Source: Chloroflexota bacterium (GTDB taxonomy: Bacteria; Chloroflexota; Dehalococcoidia; DSTF01; RBG-16-68-14). Taken from it: 9,256 bases of DNA. Under the pieces are notes generated by a model that was not told the DNA's origin, did not search any database, and saw only the letters and a program-made list of their open reading frames with translations. Of the stretch, positions 1-6,870 are shown piece after piece. Both the position numbers and the translations under genes were made by a program. Every line of letters begins with the position of its first letter. Position 1 is the stretch's first letter. The stretch is from NCBI GenBank assembly GCA_022561355.1, contig JADFRJ010000080.1, positions 1 through 9,256 on the forward strand, given 5' to 3'.

Positions 1-402
1 CTGGTCGACGTAGCGCGCATCACCGAGCTGCTGTGTCTCAGCGACAGAACTCTCCAGGTCCGTAAACAGGATCGCCCGTACCGCGGGCACCCACTCGGTC
101 GTGGCAGGATCCTTGGCCGCCGGCGTGCTCGCGATCCTGCCCATGAACTCTTCAACGACTGGTTGGTTCACTTCGATGATCTCGTTTGCCACGTCATCGT
201 GAGCTTCCTTGTGCACAAGGGCTGCGCGCTCCTTGCTCGGAGCATCGATAAGGCAGAAGGCCTGTTGTGCTTCTTCTTCGATCCAGTACGTGACGTAGCG
301 GACACCGTACTTGCCTTGGATCTCGATGTCACGCAGGTGGACTTCTGCGACCTCTTCGGCAGTCTGCGTCACTCCCTCGTGACGGTCCATGTAAAGTGGC
401 AT
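1..402 (-). CDS. DUF4242 domain fused to a class III adenylate/guanylate cyclase domain (partial, C-terminus beyond the left edge)
   Basis: Reading leftward from an ATG at 402-400 the frame stays open to the window edge, giving 134 residues. Residues 1-90 resemble the DUF4242 (SCO4226-like, nickel-binding) family: an MPLYMDRHEG start, HLRDIEIQGKYGVRY, then a FCLIDAPSKE..ALVHKEAH stretch. After a short linker, residues 108-130 (VRAILFTDLESSVAETQQLG) match the opening strand of class III nucleotide cyclases. The FTDLE aspartate (residue 115) would be the first metal ligand. The usual form is FTDLEGST, so S and V replace G and T here. If the catalytic domain is complete beyond the edge, the product would make cAMP or cGMP in the cytoplasm; this cannot be judged here. 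An AGGGAGG ribosome binding site lies 8 nt before the start, and the 88-nt gap from purS holds its own candidate promoter. Confident in both domain assignments, not in activity. Confidence 0.85.
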   Translation of the reverse strand, partial: MPLYMDRHEGVTQTAEEVAEVHLRDIEIQGKYGVRYVTYWIEEEAQQAFCLIDAPSKERAALVHKEAHDDVANEIIEVNQPVVEEFMGRIASTPAAKDPATTEWVPAVRAILFTDLESSVAETQQLGDARYVDQ

Positions 403-410
403 ACGCCGTC

Positions 411-417
411 CCTCCCT
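411..417 (-). promoter_or_regulatory. Ribosome binding site of the DUF4242-cyclase gene
   Basis: On the minus strand AGGGAGG sits 8 nt upstream of the ATG at 402. It fixes this start, which also matches the normal N-terminus of DUF4242 proteins. Confidence 0.7.
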
Positions 418-425
418 TGCGGCCA

Positions 426-454
426 AGCTTAACGTCGCTGACGACATCCGTCAA
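426..454 (-). promoter_or_regulatory. Candidate sigma-70 promoter for the DUF4242-cyclase gene
   Basis: On the minus strand TTGACG (454-449) is followed after 17 nt by TAAGCT (431-426). The -35 matches 5 of 6 consensus positions, the -10 only 3 of 6. The spacing is ideal and it lies just upstream of the ribosome binding site. It suggests the gene can be expressed apart from the purine operon. Confidence 0.4.
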
Positions 455-473
455 CGGAGCCGCGTATTAGAGC

Positions 474-497
474 GACCGGGGGATCGCCCCTTAGGTC
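474..497 (-). terminator. Weak hairpin across the purS stop codon
   Basis: GGGG (479-482) can pair with CCCC (487-490) around a 4-nt loop. An outer GACC/GGTC pair (474-477 with 494-497) is interrupted by the purS stop codon on one side. There is no run of U, so this is at best a weak or Rho-assisted end of the purine operon. Confidence 0.25.
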
Positions 498-739
498 TCC
501 TCCAGCTCGAAGCGGAAGTCCTCGATAACGGGGTTGGCGAGCAGTTTCCGGCACATCTCGGTGACCTGCACGTCTGCTTCGCTCTCGTCTTCCGCGTCCA
601 GAGTGATCTCGATGTACTTGCCGGCGCGCACGCCCTGGACCGACTCGAACCCGAGCGAGTGAAGGCCGCCGCGGATCGTCAGGCCCTGCGGGTCGTTCAC
701 CGTCGGCTTCAGCGTGACGTAGACGCGCGCGAGGAACAC
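491..739 (-). CDS. purS: PurS, small subunit of phosphoribosylformylglycinamidine synthase
   Basis: An 82-residue protein of the usual PurS length and pattern: N-terminal FLARVYVTLKPTVNDPQG, then LHSLGFESVQGVRAGKYIEI. PurS joins PurQ (glutaminase) and PurL (synthetase) in the complex that converts FGAR to FGAM, the fourth step of purine synthesis, and bridges the two larger subunits. The start is GTG at 739-737, sharing one base with the purC stop (TAGTG), so it is probably translated by coupling; no strong ribosome binding site is visible. In most bacteria with PurS the next genes are purQ and purL. Here purS is the last purine gene before an unrelated cyclase gene, so those subunits must be encoded elsewhere. 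Confidence 0.95.
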   Translation of the reverse strand: MFLARVYVTLKPTVNDPQGLTIRGGLHSLGFESVQGVRAGKYIEITLDAEDESEADVQVTEMCRKLLANPVIEDFRFELEET

Positions 740-1626
740 TACAGCTTGACGTCCTCGCCGGTCAGACGCTTGTAGATGTCGCGATAGCGTCGCGCCGTCT
801 CGTCGACGACCTCCTGAGGTAGCTCAGGGCCCGGCGGCTCGCGGTCCCAATCGGACGCCAGCAGGTAGTCACGTACGTACTGCTTGTCGGCCGCTTCCTG
901 ATGCTGCCCTACGCGGTGGTCGGACGCTACCCAGAAGCGGCTGGAGTCGGGCGTGAGGACTTCGTCGATGAGGATGGGCTCGCCATCGAGCATGCCGAAC
1001 TCGAACTTCGTATCGGCGATGATAATGCCGCGATCGCGAGCGTAATTCCCGCCGTACTTGTAGAGGGCCAGGCTGCGTATCCGGAGGGCGTTCGCGACCT
1101 CCGTGCCGACGAGCTTGATGAACTCCTCTTGGGAGAGGTTCTCGTCGTGGCCAACCTCCGCTTTCGTCGTGGGTGTGAACAGTGGCTCTGGGAACGGTTC
1201 GCTCTCCTGAATGCCGGGCGGCAGCGGGATGCCGCAGACGGTTGTCTCCTTCTGGTACTCCGCCCAAGCTGAGCCAGCCATGTAGCCTCGTACGATGCAC
1301 TCGACCGGCACGCGCTCAGCCTTGCGGACGATGGTGCTGCGGCCGATCAGTTCTTCTGGCAGCGTGAACGGCAGATCGTCCTCCGCTGACCCATCGGCGA
1401 GCCGAAGGAAGTGGTTCGGGACGACGGCGGATGTGCGATCGAACCAGAACGCCGATATCTGGGTCAGGACGGCGCCCTTGCCGGGGACGCCGTTGGGCAG
1501 CACCACATCGAACGCCGAGATACGGTCGGTGGCGACGATGAGGAGCCGGTCGCCAAACTCGTAGAGGTCGCGGACTTTGCCCTGGTGGACCGCGTTAGGG
1601 AGCGGGCTCTGAAGCAATACGCTCAT
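739..1626 (-). CDS. purC: PurC, SAICAR synthetase
   Basis: A 295-residue phosphoribosylaminoimidazole-succinocarboxamide synthase, which joins aspartate to CAIR with ATP hydrolysis to give SAICAR. Family motifs seen in order are GKVRDLY (16-22), ATDRISAFD (32-40), RGYMAGSAW (113-121), FTPTTKAEVGHDEN (150-163), ADTKFEFG (204-211) and DEVLTPDSSRFW (221-232). The length fits the longer SAICAR synthetases of about 290-300 residues. The ATG start has an AAAGGAG site 4 nt upstream, located inside the end of the membrane-protein gene, so the two genes overlap by 32 nt. The stop codon overlaps the purS GTG by one base. No key motif is missing. Confidence 0.97.
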   Translation of the reverse strand: MSVLLQSPLPNAVHQGKVRDLYEFGDRLLIVATDRISAFDVVLPNGVPGKGAVLTQISAFWFDRTSAVVPNHFLRLADGSAEDDLPFTLPEELIGRSTIVRKAERVPVECIVRGYMAGSAWAEYQKETTVCGIPLPPGIQESEPFPEPLFTPTTKAEVGHDENLSQEEFIKLVGTEVANALRIRSLALYKYGGNYARDRGIIIADTKFEFGMLDGEPILIDEVLTPDSSRFWVASDHRVGQHQEAADKQYVRDYLLASDWDREPPGPELPQEVVDETARRYRDIYKRLTGEDVKL

Positions 1627-2332
1627 CGGACTCCTTTCGTACCTGTAGATCGAAGTAGAGGAGGGTCATCGCGGTGACGGCGAAGGGCAGCAGAAGCGCG
1701 TTCACGAACGAGTTTACCGTGCCCGACACGAGGGCCGGCGCGAGGATGAGCATGGCGGCCACGATGGATGCTGGAAGGGTTGAGATGAGGCCGATAACGA
1801 TGGCGATGCCGAGCGTGCGCCACCAGCGCCCCTGCACGGCGGCGGCGCTGCGGCTGAGCGCCGCGCTCGGTGTGGCGCCATCAAGGATCACGGCCTGCTG
1901 GACGAAGATCCAGCGCACCATGCGCTGGATGGCCCATGGCAGGCCGATGATGGTGATCGAGAGGAGCACGACGATCACCAGGGCGCGAAGGACCGCCCCC
2001 AGCAGCGTCCAGAAGCGCTCGAAGGCGGCATCGTACGTATCGGAGAACGTAGGCTCGCCGCCCTGGTCGATCTTCGTCAGCGCGATAATGATCGCGGCTC
2101 CGGCAAGCAAATTCACCGCTAGTTGGAGGATCGCGATTCCGAGAACAGCAAGACCGACGCCCACGGAGTCGTCCACCGTTCGTTGGAGGGCGGCGCTTGC
2201 GATGCCGAGGGGAATGACAACGGCGGCGATGACGAAGAGGGCCGCGAAGTTCTGTTGGTAGAGGTGGAGCGCCGCCTGGATAATCTCGCCGAGGTCACGC
2301 CGCTGCCGGAGCGCGATGCGCTGTTCGTTCAT
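1595..2332 (-). CDS. Multi-pass membrane protein of unknown function, GPDPase-membrane-domain/DUF7847-like, inside the purine operon
   Basis: A 245-residue hydrophobic protein with about five or six membrane segments near residues 30-50, 60-86, 108-135, possibly 140-151, 172-200 and 205-228. The short soluble N-terminus reads RRDLGEIIQAALHLYQQNF, then come FVQQAVILDGATPSAALSRS and RWWRTLGIAIVIG, and the end has LLYFDLQVRKE. This layout resembles the membrane domain found alone or next to glycerophosphodiester phosphodiesterases and related DUF families; no catalytic domain is present. The start ATG overlaps the purB stop as ATGA, with no good ribosome binding site, so it is probably translated by coupling to purB. 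Its C-terminus overlaps purC by 32 nt. Being co-translated with purine enzymes could mean a transport or membrane role linked to nucleotides, but it may simply share the transcript. Function not known. Confidence 0.8.
   Translation of the reverse strand: MNEQRIALRQRRDLGEIIQAALHLYQQNFAALFVIAAVVIPLGIASAALQRTVDDSVGVGLAVLGIAILQLAVNLLAGAAIIIALTKIDQGGEPTFSDTYDAAFERFWTLLGAVLRALVIVVLLSITIIGLPWAIQRMVRWIFVQQAVILDGATPSAALSRSAAAVQGRWWRTLGIAIVIGLISTLPASIVAAMLILAPALVSGTVNSFVNALLLPFAVTAMTLLYFDLQVRKESDERIASEPAP
1631..1637 (-). promoter_or_regulatory. Strong ribosome binding site of purC inside the upstream gene
   Basis: Minus-strand AAAGGAG lies 4 nt before the purC ATG, within the last codons of the membrane-protein gene. 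It confirms the 32-nt gene overlap and the chosen purC start. Confidence 0.75.
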
Positions 2333-3621
2333 AGGAGATCGAGCCTGCGGAAGCTGTCGTCCACATACCGGGTGTAGTAGGCGTAGTCGAACAGCTCATC
2401 GAGTTGCTCCGGCTTGAGGCGGCCGGTGATATCGCTATCGGCGTTCAGGACCTCGCGGAAGGGGCGGCGTTCCTGCCAGCAGACCATGGCGTTGCGCTGG
2501 ACGATCTTGTAGGCGTCCTGCCGCGAGAGGCCGGTATCGATCAGCGCCAACAGCACGCGCTGCGAGAAGGGGAGGCCGTAGGAGGCGTCCATGTTCTCGC
2601 GCATCCGCTCCGGATAGACGAGCAGCCCGCGCACGATCATGGCGAACAAATCGAGCATGTAGTCGAGCGCGATGCAGGCATCCGGCAGGATGACGCGCTC
2701 GGCGGAAGAGTGCGAGATATCGCGCTCGTGCCAGAGCGCCACGTTCTCGAGCGCCGTCACGGTGTAGCCGCGAAAGAGGCGGGCGAGGCCGGAGATGCGC
2801 TCCAGCTTCTCCGGGTTGCGCTTGTGCGGCATGGAGCTGGAGCCGGTCTGGCCTTCGCTGAACGGCTCTTCTGTCTCGAGCACCTCGGTGCGCTGCAGGT
2901 GGCGCAACTCCGTAGCGAAACGATCGAGCGAAGCGGCGATGACGGCGAGCGCTCCGATGAAGCTGGCGTGGCGGTCGCGGCTGATGACCTGTGTGCTGAT
3001 GGCGTCGACGCTCAGGCCGAGGCTGGCGCAGACCGCGTCCTCGATATCGGGAGGGACCGATGCGTGGGTGCCGACCGGGCCACTGATCTTGCCGACGGCT
3101 ATTTCAGCCTTGGCGGTGGCGAGACGCCGCAGGTCGCGGCGGATCTCATCCACCCACCCTGCCAGCTTGAGGCCGAACGTCATCGGCTCCGCGTGGACGC
3201 CGTGGGAGCGGCCCATGCAGAGCGTGTCCTTGAACTCGACCGCGCGGCTCTCCACGGCCTCGAGGACGCCAGCGAGGTCGCGTTCGAGCAGCTCGGCGGC
3301 CAGCACGAGGCGGAGGCTGAGGGCGGTGTCCTCCGCGTCATACGAGGTGAGGCCAAGATGGACGAAGCGCGACTCTTCGCCGAGGCTGTCCGCTACAGAG
3401 CGGAGGAACGAATTGAAATCGTGGTGCTCTTCGGCCTCGTACTCCGCGATGCGGCCGATGTCATAGCTCGCGCCGCGAATCTTCTCGACATCGCTCTTGG
3501 GGATGACGCCTTGGGCGCTCCAGGCCTCGCAGACGGCGATCTCGACCCGCAGCCAGGAGTCGTACTTGGTCTCGTCCGACCAGATCTTGGCCATCTCAGG
3601 ACGGGAGTAGCGAGGGATCAC
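2329..3621 (-). CDS. purB: PurB, adenylosuccinate lyase
   Basis: A 430-residue member of the fumarase/aspartase superfamily at the usual length. It cleaves fumarate from SAICAR to give AICAR, and from adenylosuccinate to give AMP. Landmarks are the N-terminus IPRYSRPEMAKIW, HHDFNSF (66-72), HLGLTSYDAEDTA (88-100), GRSHGVHAEP (137-146) and the family signature SSSMPHKRNP (261-270) in the mobile catalytic loop. The usual LTSSD appears here as LTSYD (Tyr 94). The start is GTG at 3621-3619, with GGAG 8 nt upstream, and it gives the standard N-terminus. A 76-nt gap separates it from purE; its TGA stop overlaps the next ATG by 4 nt. It follows purE and precedes purC in transcription order, so it acts right after the purC product is made. 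Confidence 0.97.
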   Translation of the reverse strand: MIPRYSRPEMAKIWSDETKYDSWLRVEIAVCEAWSAQGVIPKSDVEKIRGASYDIGRIAEYEAEEHHDFNSFLRSVADSLGEESRFVHLGLTSYDAEDTALSLRLVLAAELLERDLAGVLEAVESRAVEFKDTLCMGRSHGVHAEPMTFGLKLAGWVDEIRRDLRRLATAKAEIAVGKISGPVGTHASVPPDIEDAVCASLGLSVDAISTQVISRDRHASFIGALAVIAASLDRFATELRHLQRTEVLETEEPFSEGQTGSSSMPHKRNPEKLERISGLARLFRGYTVTALENVALWHERDISHSSAERVILPDACIALDYMLDLFAMIVRGLLVYPERMRENMDASYGLPFSQRVLLALIDTGLSRQDAYKIVQRNAMVCWQERRPFREVLNADSDITGRLKPEQLDELFDYAYYTRYVDDSFRRLDLL

Positions 3622-3697
3622 GAGAGCGGCTCCGAATCCGAACGGGACGTGTTGCTACGTGCGATCAAAGGACGTGGCGGCGTGCTCTAGGCTCAGT

Positions 3698-4162
3698 CTA
3701 CCCCGAAGCCAGGCTGGCACGATAGTCGTCATAAGCCTTGCGAATGCCGTCGTGGTGCAGCGCCAGAATCTCGGCGGCCAGATACGCCGAGTTGCGCGCC
3801 CCCCATGAGCCCACAGCCACGGCGGCCACCGGCACGCCGGGCGGCATCTGCACGATGCCATAGAGCGCATCGATGCCACCGATATCGCCGGAGGGGACGG
3901 GCACGCCGATCACGGGGAGGGCCGTGTGGGCCTTCACCGCGCCGGGCAGGTGAGCCGCGCCTCCGGCAGCGGCGATGATGACCTCGATGCCGCGATCACG
4001 CGCACCGATGGCGAACTCACGGACCTTATCCGGCGTACGATGCGCAGACATGACCGCGGACTCGTGTGGGATGCCGAGTTTGGTGAGCGTCGCGAGGCAC
4101 TCCTCCATAAGCGGAGCGTCCGACTTGGAGCCCATGACGACTGCGACGAGAGGATCAGGCAT
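3698..4162 (-). CDS. purE: PurE, N5-CAIR mutase (class I)
   Basis: A 154-residue phosphoribosylaminoimidazole carboxylase catalytic subunit. It turns N5-CAIR, the product of PurK, into CAIR, the substrate of PurC. Visible motifs are VVMGSKSDAPLMEE (8-21), SAHRTP (39-44) with the conserved histidine, AGGAAHLPG (66-74), GVPVPSGDIGGIDAL and IVQMPPGVPVAAVAVG. The SAHRTP and GGAAHLPG pattern is of the bacterial class I type rather than the class II enzyme that uses CO2. A PurK partner is therefore expected but is not in this window. The ATG start has GAGGT 9 nt upstream. It lies 30 nt downstream of purD and 76 nt upstream of purB in the operon. Confidence 0.96.
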   Translation of the reverse strand: MPDPLVAVVMGSKSDAPLMEECLATLTKLGIPHESAVMSAHRTPDKVREFAIGARDRGIEVIIAAAGGAAHLPGAVKAHTALPVIGVPVPSGDIGGIDALYGIVQMPPGVPVAAVAVGSWGARNSAYLAAEILALHHDGIRKAYDDYRASLASG

Positions 4163-4192
4163 AGGTGTCGTACCTCATTCTAACAGGGCCGG

Positions 4193-5467
4193 TCAGTTAG
4201 GGGCCGCGACCGCTCGCGCACCGATGTCACGTCTGTAGTGCATACCCTCGAACCGGATGCGCTCTACGTTTCGGTACGCCTTGTCGCGGGCAGCCTGTAG
4301 ATCCGGCCCGAGCGCCGACACGGTGAGCACGCGTCCGCCTGAGGTGACGAGCGTGCCGTCCTCTTGCCTGGCCGTGCCGGCGTGGAAGACGAGCACGTCA
4401 GGATCGAGCTCGTCAATTCCCTCGATTGGCAGGCCGGTTTTGTACTTGGCCGGATACCCACCCGAAGCGAGAACTACGCCAACGCAAGCTTCGTCCGACC
4501 AGCGCAGCTCCACTTCCGCGAGCTTGTTGTTCGCGACGGCCCACATGACTTCGAGAAGATCGGATTCCAGGCGAGGGAACAGGACCTGCGCCTCCGGATC
4601 GCCGAATCGGCTATTGAATTCGAGCACCATCATCCCATCGTTGGCGCAGAGGATACCCGGGTAGAGCACGCCCTTGTAGGGGAGGCCTGCATCGTACATG
4701 GCCTTGATCGCGGCCTCGGTGACGCTCTCGCGGGCCCACTGCTGGTCGGCATCGCTAAACCAGCCCGGCGGGCTGTAGGCGCCCATGCCGCCCGTATTCG
4801 GGCCCTGATCGCCGTCGAAGACCGGCTTGTGGTCGCAGGAGAAGGGCATGTGGGCGACGGTCTGGCCGTCCGTGAAGGCGTGGGCGCTCACCTCTGGGCC
4901 GTAGAGGCGCTGCTCGATCACGACGCGGTCGCCCGCCGCGCCGAACGCTCGGTCGCGCATGATGGTTGTGACGGCTTCGTGGGCGGCAGCGCTGGAGTCC
5001 GTGACGATTGCGCCCTTGCCGACGGCCAGGCCGTCCGCCTTGATGACCAGCGAACCGTCGGCCTGATCGACGTACTTGCGGGCGGCAGCTTCGTTGTCGA
5101 ACACGCCGAACGTGGCGGTCGGGATGCCTATGCGGGCCATGAGCTGCTTCGAGAAGACCTTGGACGACTCGATGATGGCGGCCGACTTCGCCGGCCCAAA
5201 GGCCGCGATGCCCTCCACGAGCAGGCGGTCGACGAGGCCGGCGGCCAGCGGGCCCTCGCTGCCGACGACTACGAGATCGATGCGCTGCTCTTTGCAGGTC
5301 CGGACGATCGCTTCGAAATCGTCCACGCTAACTGGCAGGTTAGTCGCAACGTCCGCCGTGCCGGGGTTGCCCGGCGCTACATAGAGGCTGGTGAGCTTGG
5401 GAGACTGACTGAGCTTCCACGCAATCGCGTGTTCACGCGCGCCAGAGCCAAGCAGCAGAACGTTCAA
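4193..5467 (-). CDS. purD: PurD, phosphoribosylamine-glycine ligase (GAR synthetase)
   Basis: An ATP-grasp enzyme of 424 residues that joins glycine to phosphoribosylamine, the second step of purine synthesis. Motifs are NVLLLGSGAREHA (2-14), KADGLAVGKG (143-152), GPNTGGMGAYSP (222-233) and FNSRFGDPEAQ (284-294), the last being the family signature. I place the start at TTG 5467-5465 because it yields the standard N-terminus and has GGAG 10 nt upstream. The frame is open further upstream, and an ATG at 5515-5513 would add 16 residues. However, the predicted transcription start at about 5510 falls downstream of that ATG, so it would not be in the message. First gene of the purine operon, with a leader of roughly 43 nt. 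Confidence 0.95.
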   Translation of the reverse strand: MNVLLLGSGAREHAIAWKLSQSPKLTSLYVAPGNPGTADVATNLPVSVDDFEAIVRTCKEQRIDLVVVGSEGPLAAGLVDRLLVEGIAAFGPAKSAAIIESSKVFSKQLMARIGIPTATFGVFDNEAAARKYVDQADGSLVIKADGLAVGKGAIVTDSSAAAHEAVTTIMRDRAFGAAGDRVVIEQRLYGPEVSAHAFTDGQTVAHMPFSCDHKPVFDGDQGPNTGGMGAYSPPGWFSDADQQWARESVTEAAIKAMYDAGLPYKGVLYPGILCANDGMMVLEFNSRFGDPEAQVLFPRLESDLLEVMWAVANNKLAEVELRWSDEACVGVVLASGGYPAKYKTGLPIEGIDELDPDVLVFHAGTARQEDGTLVTSGGRVLTVSALGPDLQAARDKAYRNVERIRFEGMHYRRDIGARAVAAPN

Positions 5468-5516
5468 GAAAAGGCGTCTCCGTGAGTGACGAGCCGTGGC
5501 TGATCCAGACGCCATC

Positions 5517-5545
5517 GTTCTATCCAGCCGGCCCAGGTCTGTCAA
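5517..5545 (-). promoter_or_regulatory. Sigma-70 promoter of the purine operon (purD)
   Basis: On the minus strand a perfect TTGACA (5545-5540) is followed after exactly 17 nt by TAGAAC (5522-5517; 4 of 6 to consensus). Transcription would start near 5510, about 43 nt before the purD TTG start codon. No operator repeat or riboswitch is evident in this short leader. Confidence 0.65.
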
Positions 5546-5565
5546 GAACCTGATACCCCGGCGCG

Positions 5566-5574
5566 TGCTATTCT
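5566..5574 (+). promoter_or_regulatory. Candidate extended -10 promoter of hflX
   Basis: TGCTATTCT is a TGn extended -10 element with a 4-of-6 hexamer. No recognisable -35 lies 16-18 nt upstream, as is common for extended -10 promoters. Transcription would begin near 5581, directly at the AAAGGTGG sequence discussed for the hflX start. It lies back to back with the purD promoter. Confidence 0.35.
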
Positions 5575-5581
5575 GAGACGA

Positions 5582-5588
5582 AAGGTGG
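5582..5588 (+). promoter_or_regulatory. Possible ribosome binding site pointing to an upstream AUA start of hflX
   Basis: AAGGTGG, close to the AAGGAGG ideal, sits 6 nt before an ATA codon (5595-5597) that is in frame with hflX. No comparable site precedes the ATG at 5673. Confidence 0.35.
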
Positions 5589-5672
5589 CCACAGATAGCA
5601 CGTCGAACGTATAGGACGACACGAGAACGCGAGCGCGCATTCCTGGTCGCGGTACAGGCGCGCCGTGCCAGC

Positions 5673-6824
5673 ATGAGCCGGGACGGACGCAGCAGCGGCG
5701 GCGGGGCTTGGGACACCAACAGTTCGCTGGAAGAGCTGGGGCAGCTCGTGAAGACGGCGGGCGGCCGTGTCGTCGGCCGAACGATCCAGAAACTACAAAC
5801 GCCGCATCCTGCGCGCTACATCGGCTCCGGGAAGGTCAGCGAGATCAAGTCGCTCCAATCGTCGACGGGCTACAACCTCGTGGTCTTCGACGATGAGCTT
5901 TCGCCAACGCAGCAGCGGAACCTGGAGGAAGCGCTGGAAGTCAAAGTCCTCGACCGCACCGCACTGATCCTCGACATCTTCGCGATGCGAGCGAGGACGC
6001 GAGAGGGCCGCTTGCAAGTTGAGCTGGCACAGTCCGAGTACTTGCTGCCTCGATTGGCAGGGCAGTGGAGCCACCTGGAACGAATCGGCGCCACCGGCGC
6101 ACAGGGCGCTATCGGGATGCGTGGCCCTGGAGAGACTCAGATCGAGACGGACCGCCGCCTGGCGCGCACGAGGATTGGGCGGCTGAAGCGTGACATCGAA
6201 GCTGTCCGGCGTCAGCGCTCGCTGTACCGGCGGAAGCGCGCGCGCTCGGGCATCCCTATCGTCGCGCTTGTCGGCTACACGAACGCCGGGAAGAGCACGT
6301 TGATGCGCGCGCTCACACGCGCCGATGTGCTGGTGGAGGACCGGCTGTTCGCAACGCTGGACCCGGTCACCAGACGGATCCAACTGCCGAGCGGGCAGCC
6401 GGCGCTGCTGACGGACACGGTGGGCTTCATCCAGAAGCTGCCGACGCAACTTATCGCGGCCTTCCAGGCGACGCTGGAGGAGTTGGCGGAGGCCGACATC
6501 CTACTGCACGCGGTCGACATCACGCACGCTGACGCCGCTCAGCAGAGCCAGACGGTCGACGATACGCTGGCCGAGCTGGGCTTGGGCGACAAGCCCCGCG
6601 TGACGGCGCTCAACAAGGTCGACATGCTGGTGGAGAGCGAGGACGGCCTCGTGCGGGAGCCGGAAGACCTGGGGGCGTTCGACCTCTCGCTCGCCACGCA
6701 CCGGCCCGATGCTGTGCTCGTATCGGCTCAGGAAGGGTGGGGGCTGGATCAACTGCTCCGGCGCATCGATGAGGAGTTGGGCCGAATCAGCGCATCGCGC
6801 CAGACAACGGCGCGCCCAGCCTAG
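5673..6824 (+). CDS. hflX: HflX, ribosome-associated GTPase
   Basis: 383 residues from the first standard start codon. HflX binds the 50S subunit and splits stalled ribosomes under stress. In order: the N-terminal HflX domain (about 17-120), the family signature GMRGPGETQIETDRR (148-162), a basic helical linker (163-192), then the G domain with GYTNAGKST (201-209, P-loop), the switch region FATLDP (226-231), DTVGF (248-252), NKVD (314-317) and a closing SAQEG. The frame is open upstream to a TGA at 5574. The codons before the ATG encode ERERAFLVAV, which looks like the usual HflX N-terminus, so the real start is probably upstream. The best candidate is ATA 5595, with a good ribosome binding site, giving 409 residues. 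It diverges from purD and converges on the cysteine-rich gene. Confidence 0.95.
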   Translation: MSRDGRSSGGGAWDTNSSLEELGQLVKTAGGRVVGRTIQKLQTPHPARYIGSGKVSEIKSLQSSTGYNLVVFDDELSPTQQRNLEEALEVKVLDRTALILDIFAMRARTREGRLQVELAQSEYLLPRLAGQWSHLERIGATGAQGAIGMRGPGETQIETDRRLARTRIGRLKRDIEAVRRQRSLYRRKRARSGIPIVALVGYTNAGKSTLMRALTRADVLVEDRLFATLDPVTRRIQLPSGQPALLTDTVGFIQKLPTQLIAAFQATLEELAEADILLHAVDITHADAAQQSQTVDDTLAELGLGDKPRVTALNKVDMLVESEDGLVREPEDLGAFDLSLATHRPDAVLVSAQEGWGLDQLLRRIDEELGRISASRQTTARPA

Positions 6825-6827
6825 GCG

Positions 6828-6845
6828 CCCAGGCCAAAGCCTGGG
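6828..6845. terminator. Perfect 7-bp hairpin after hflX
   Basis: CCCAGGC (6828-6834) pairs fully with GCCTGGG (6839-6845) around CAAA, starting 3 nt after the hflX stop codon. There is no U tract in either direction. Its position between convergent genes fits a terminator or an mRNA 3'-end stabiliser. Confidence 0.55.
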
Positions 6846-6850
6846 AATGA

Positions 6851-6870
6851 GACTAGGCTGGTGCCTAGTC
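6851..6870. terminator. Perfect 8-bp hairpin between the convergent genes
   Basis: GACTAGGC (6851-6858) pairs fully with GCCTAGTC (6863-6870) around TGGT. The right arm contains the stop codon of the minus-strand gene. Being symmetrical, it could act on transcripts from both sides; it too lacks a U tract. Confidence 0.55.

Noticed and set aside
163..432. An 89-codon plus-strand open frame near the left edge
   Set aside because: The opposite strand encodes a convincing DUF4242-cyclase protein with ribosome binding site and promoter; this is its shadow.
2404..3690. A 428-codon open frame on the plus strand opposite purB, and a 373-codon one opposite purD (4364-5485)
   Set aside because: Both are mirror frames of well-supported genes in GC-rich DNA. 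Their translations are low-complexity runs of Ala, Arg, Glu, Asp and Leu with no family pattern.
3622..3697. The 76-nt purE-purB gap was checked for a terminator or internal promoter
   Set aside because: No hairpin with U tract and no paired -35/-10 found; the genes are best treated as one operon.
5468..5719. An 84-codon N-terminal extension of purD
   Set aside because: It crosses the purD promoter and the divergent hflX region and has no similarity to the ATP-grasp family N-terminus.
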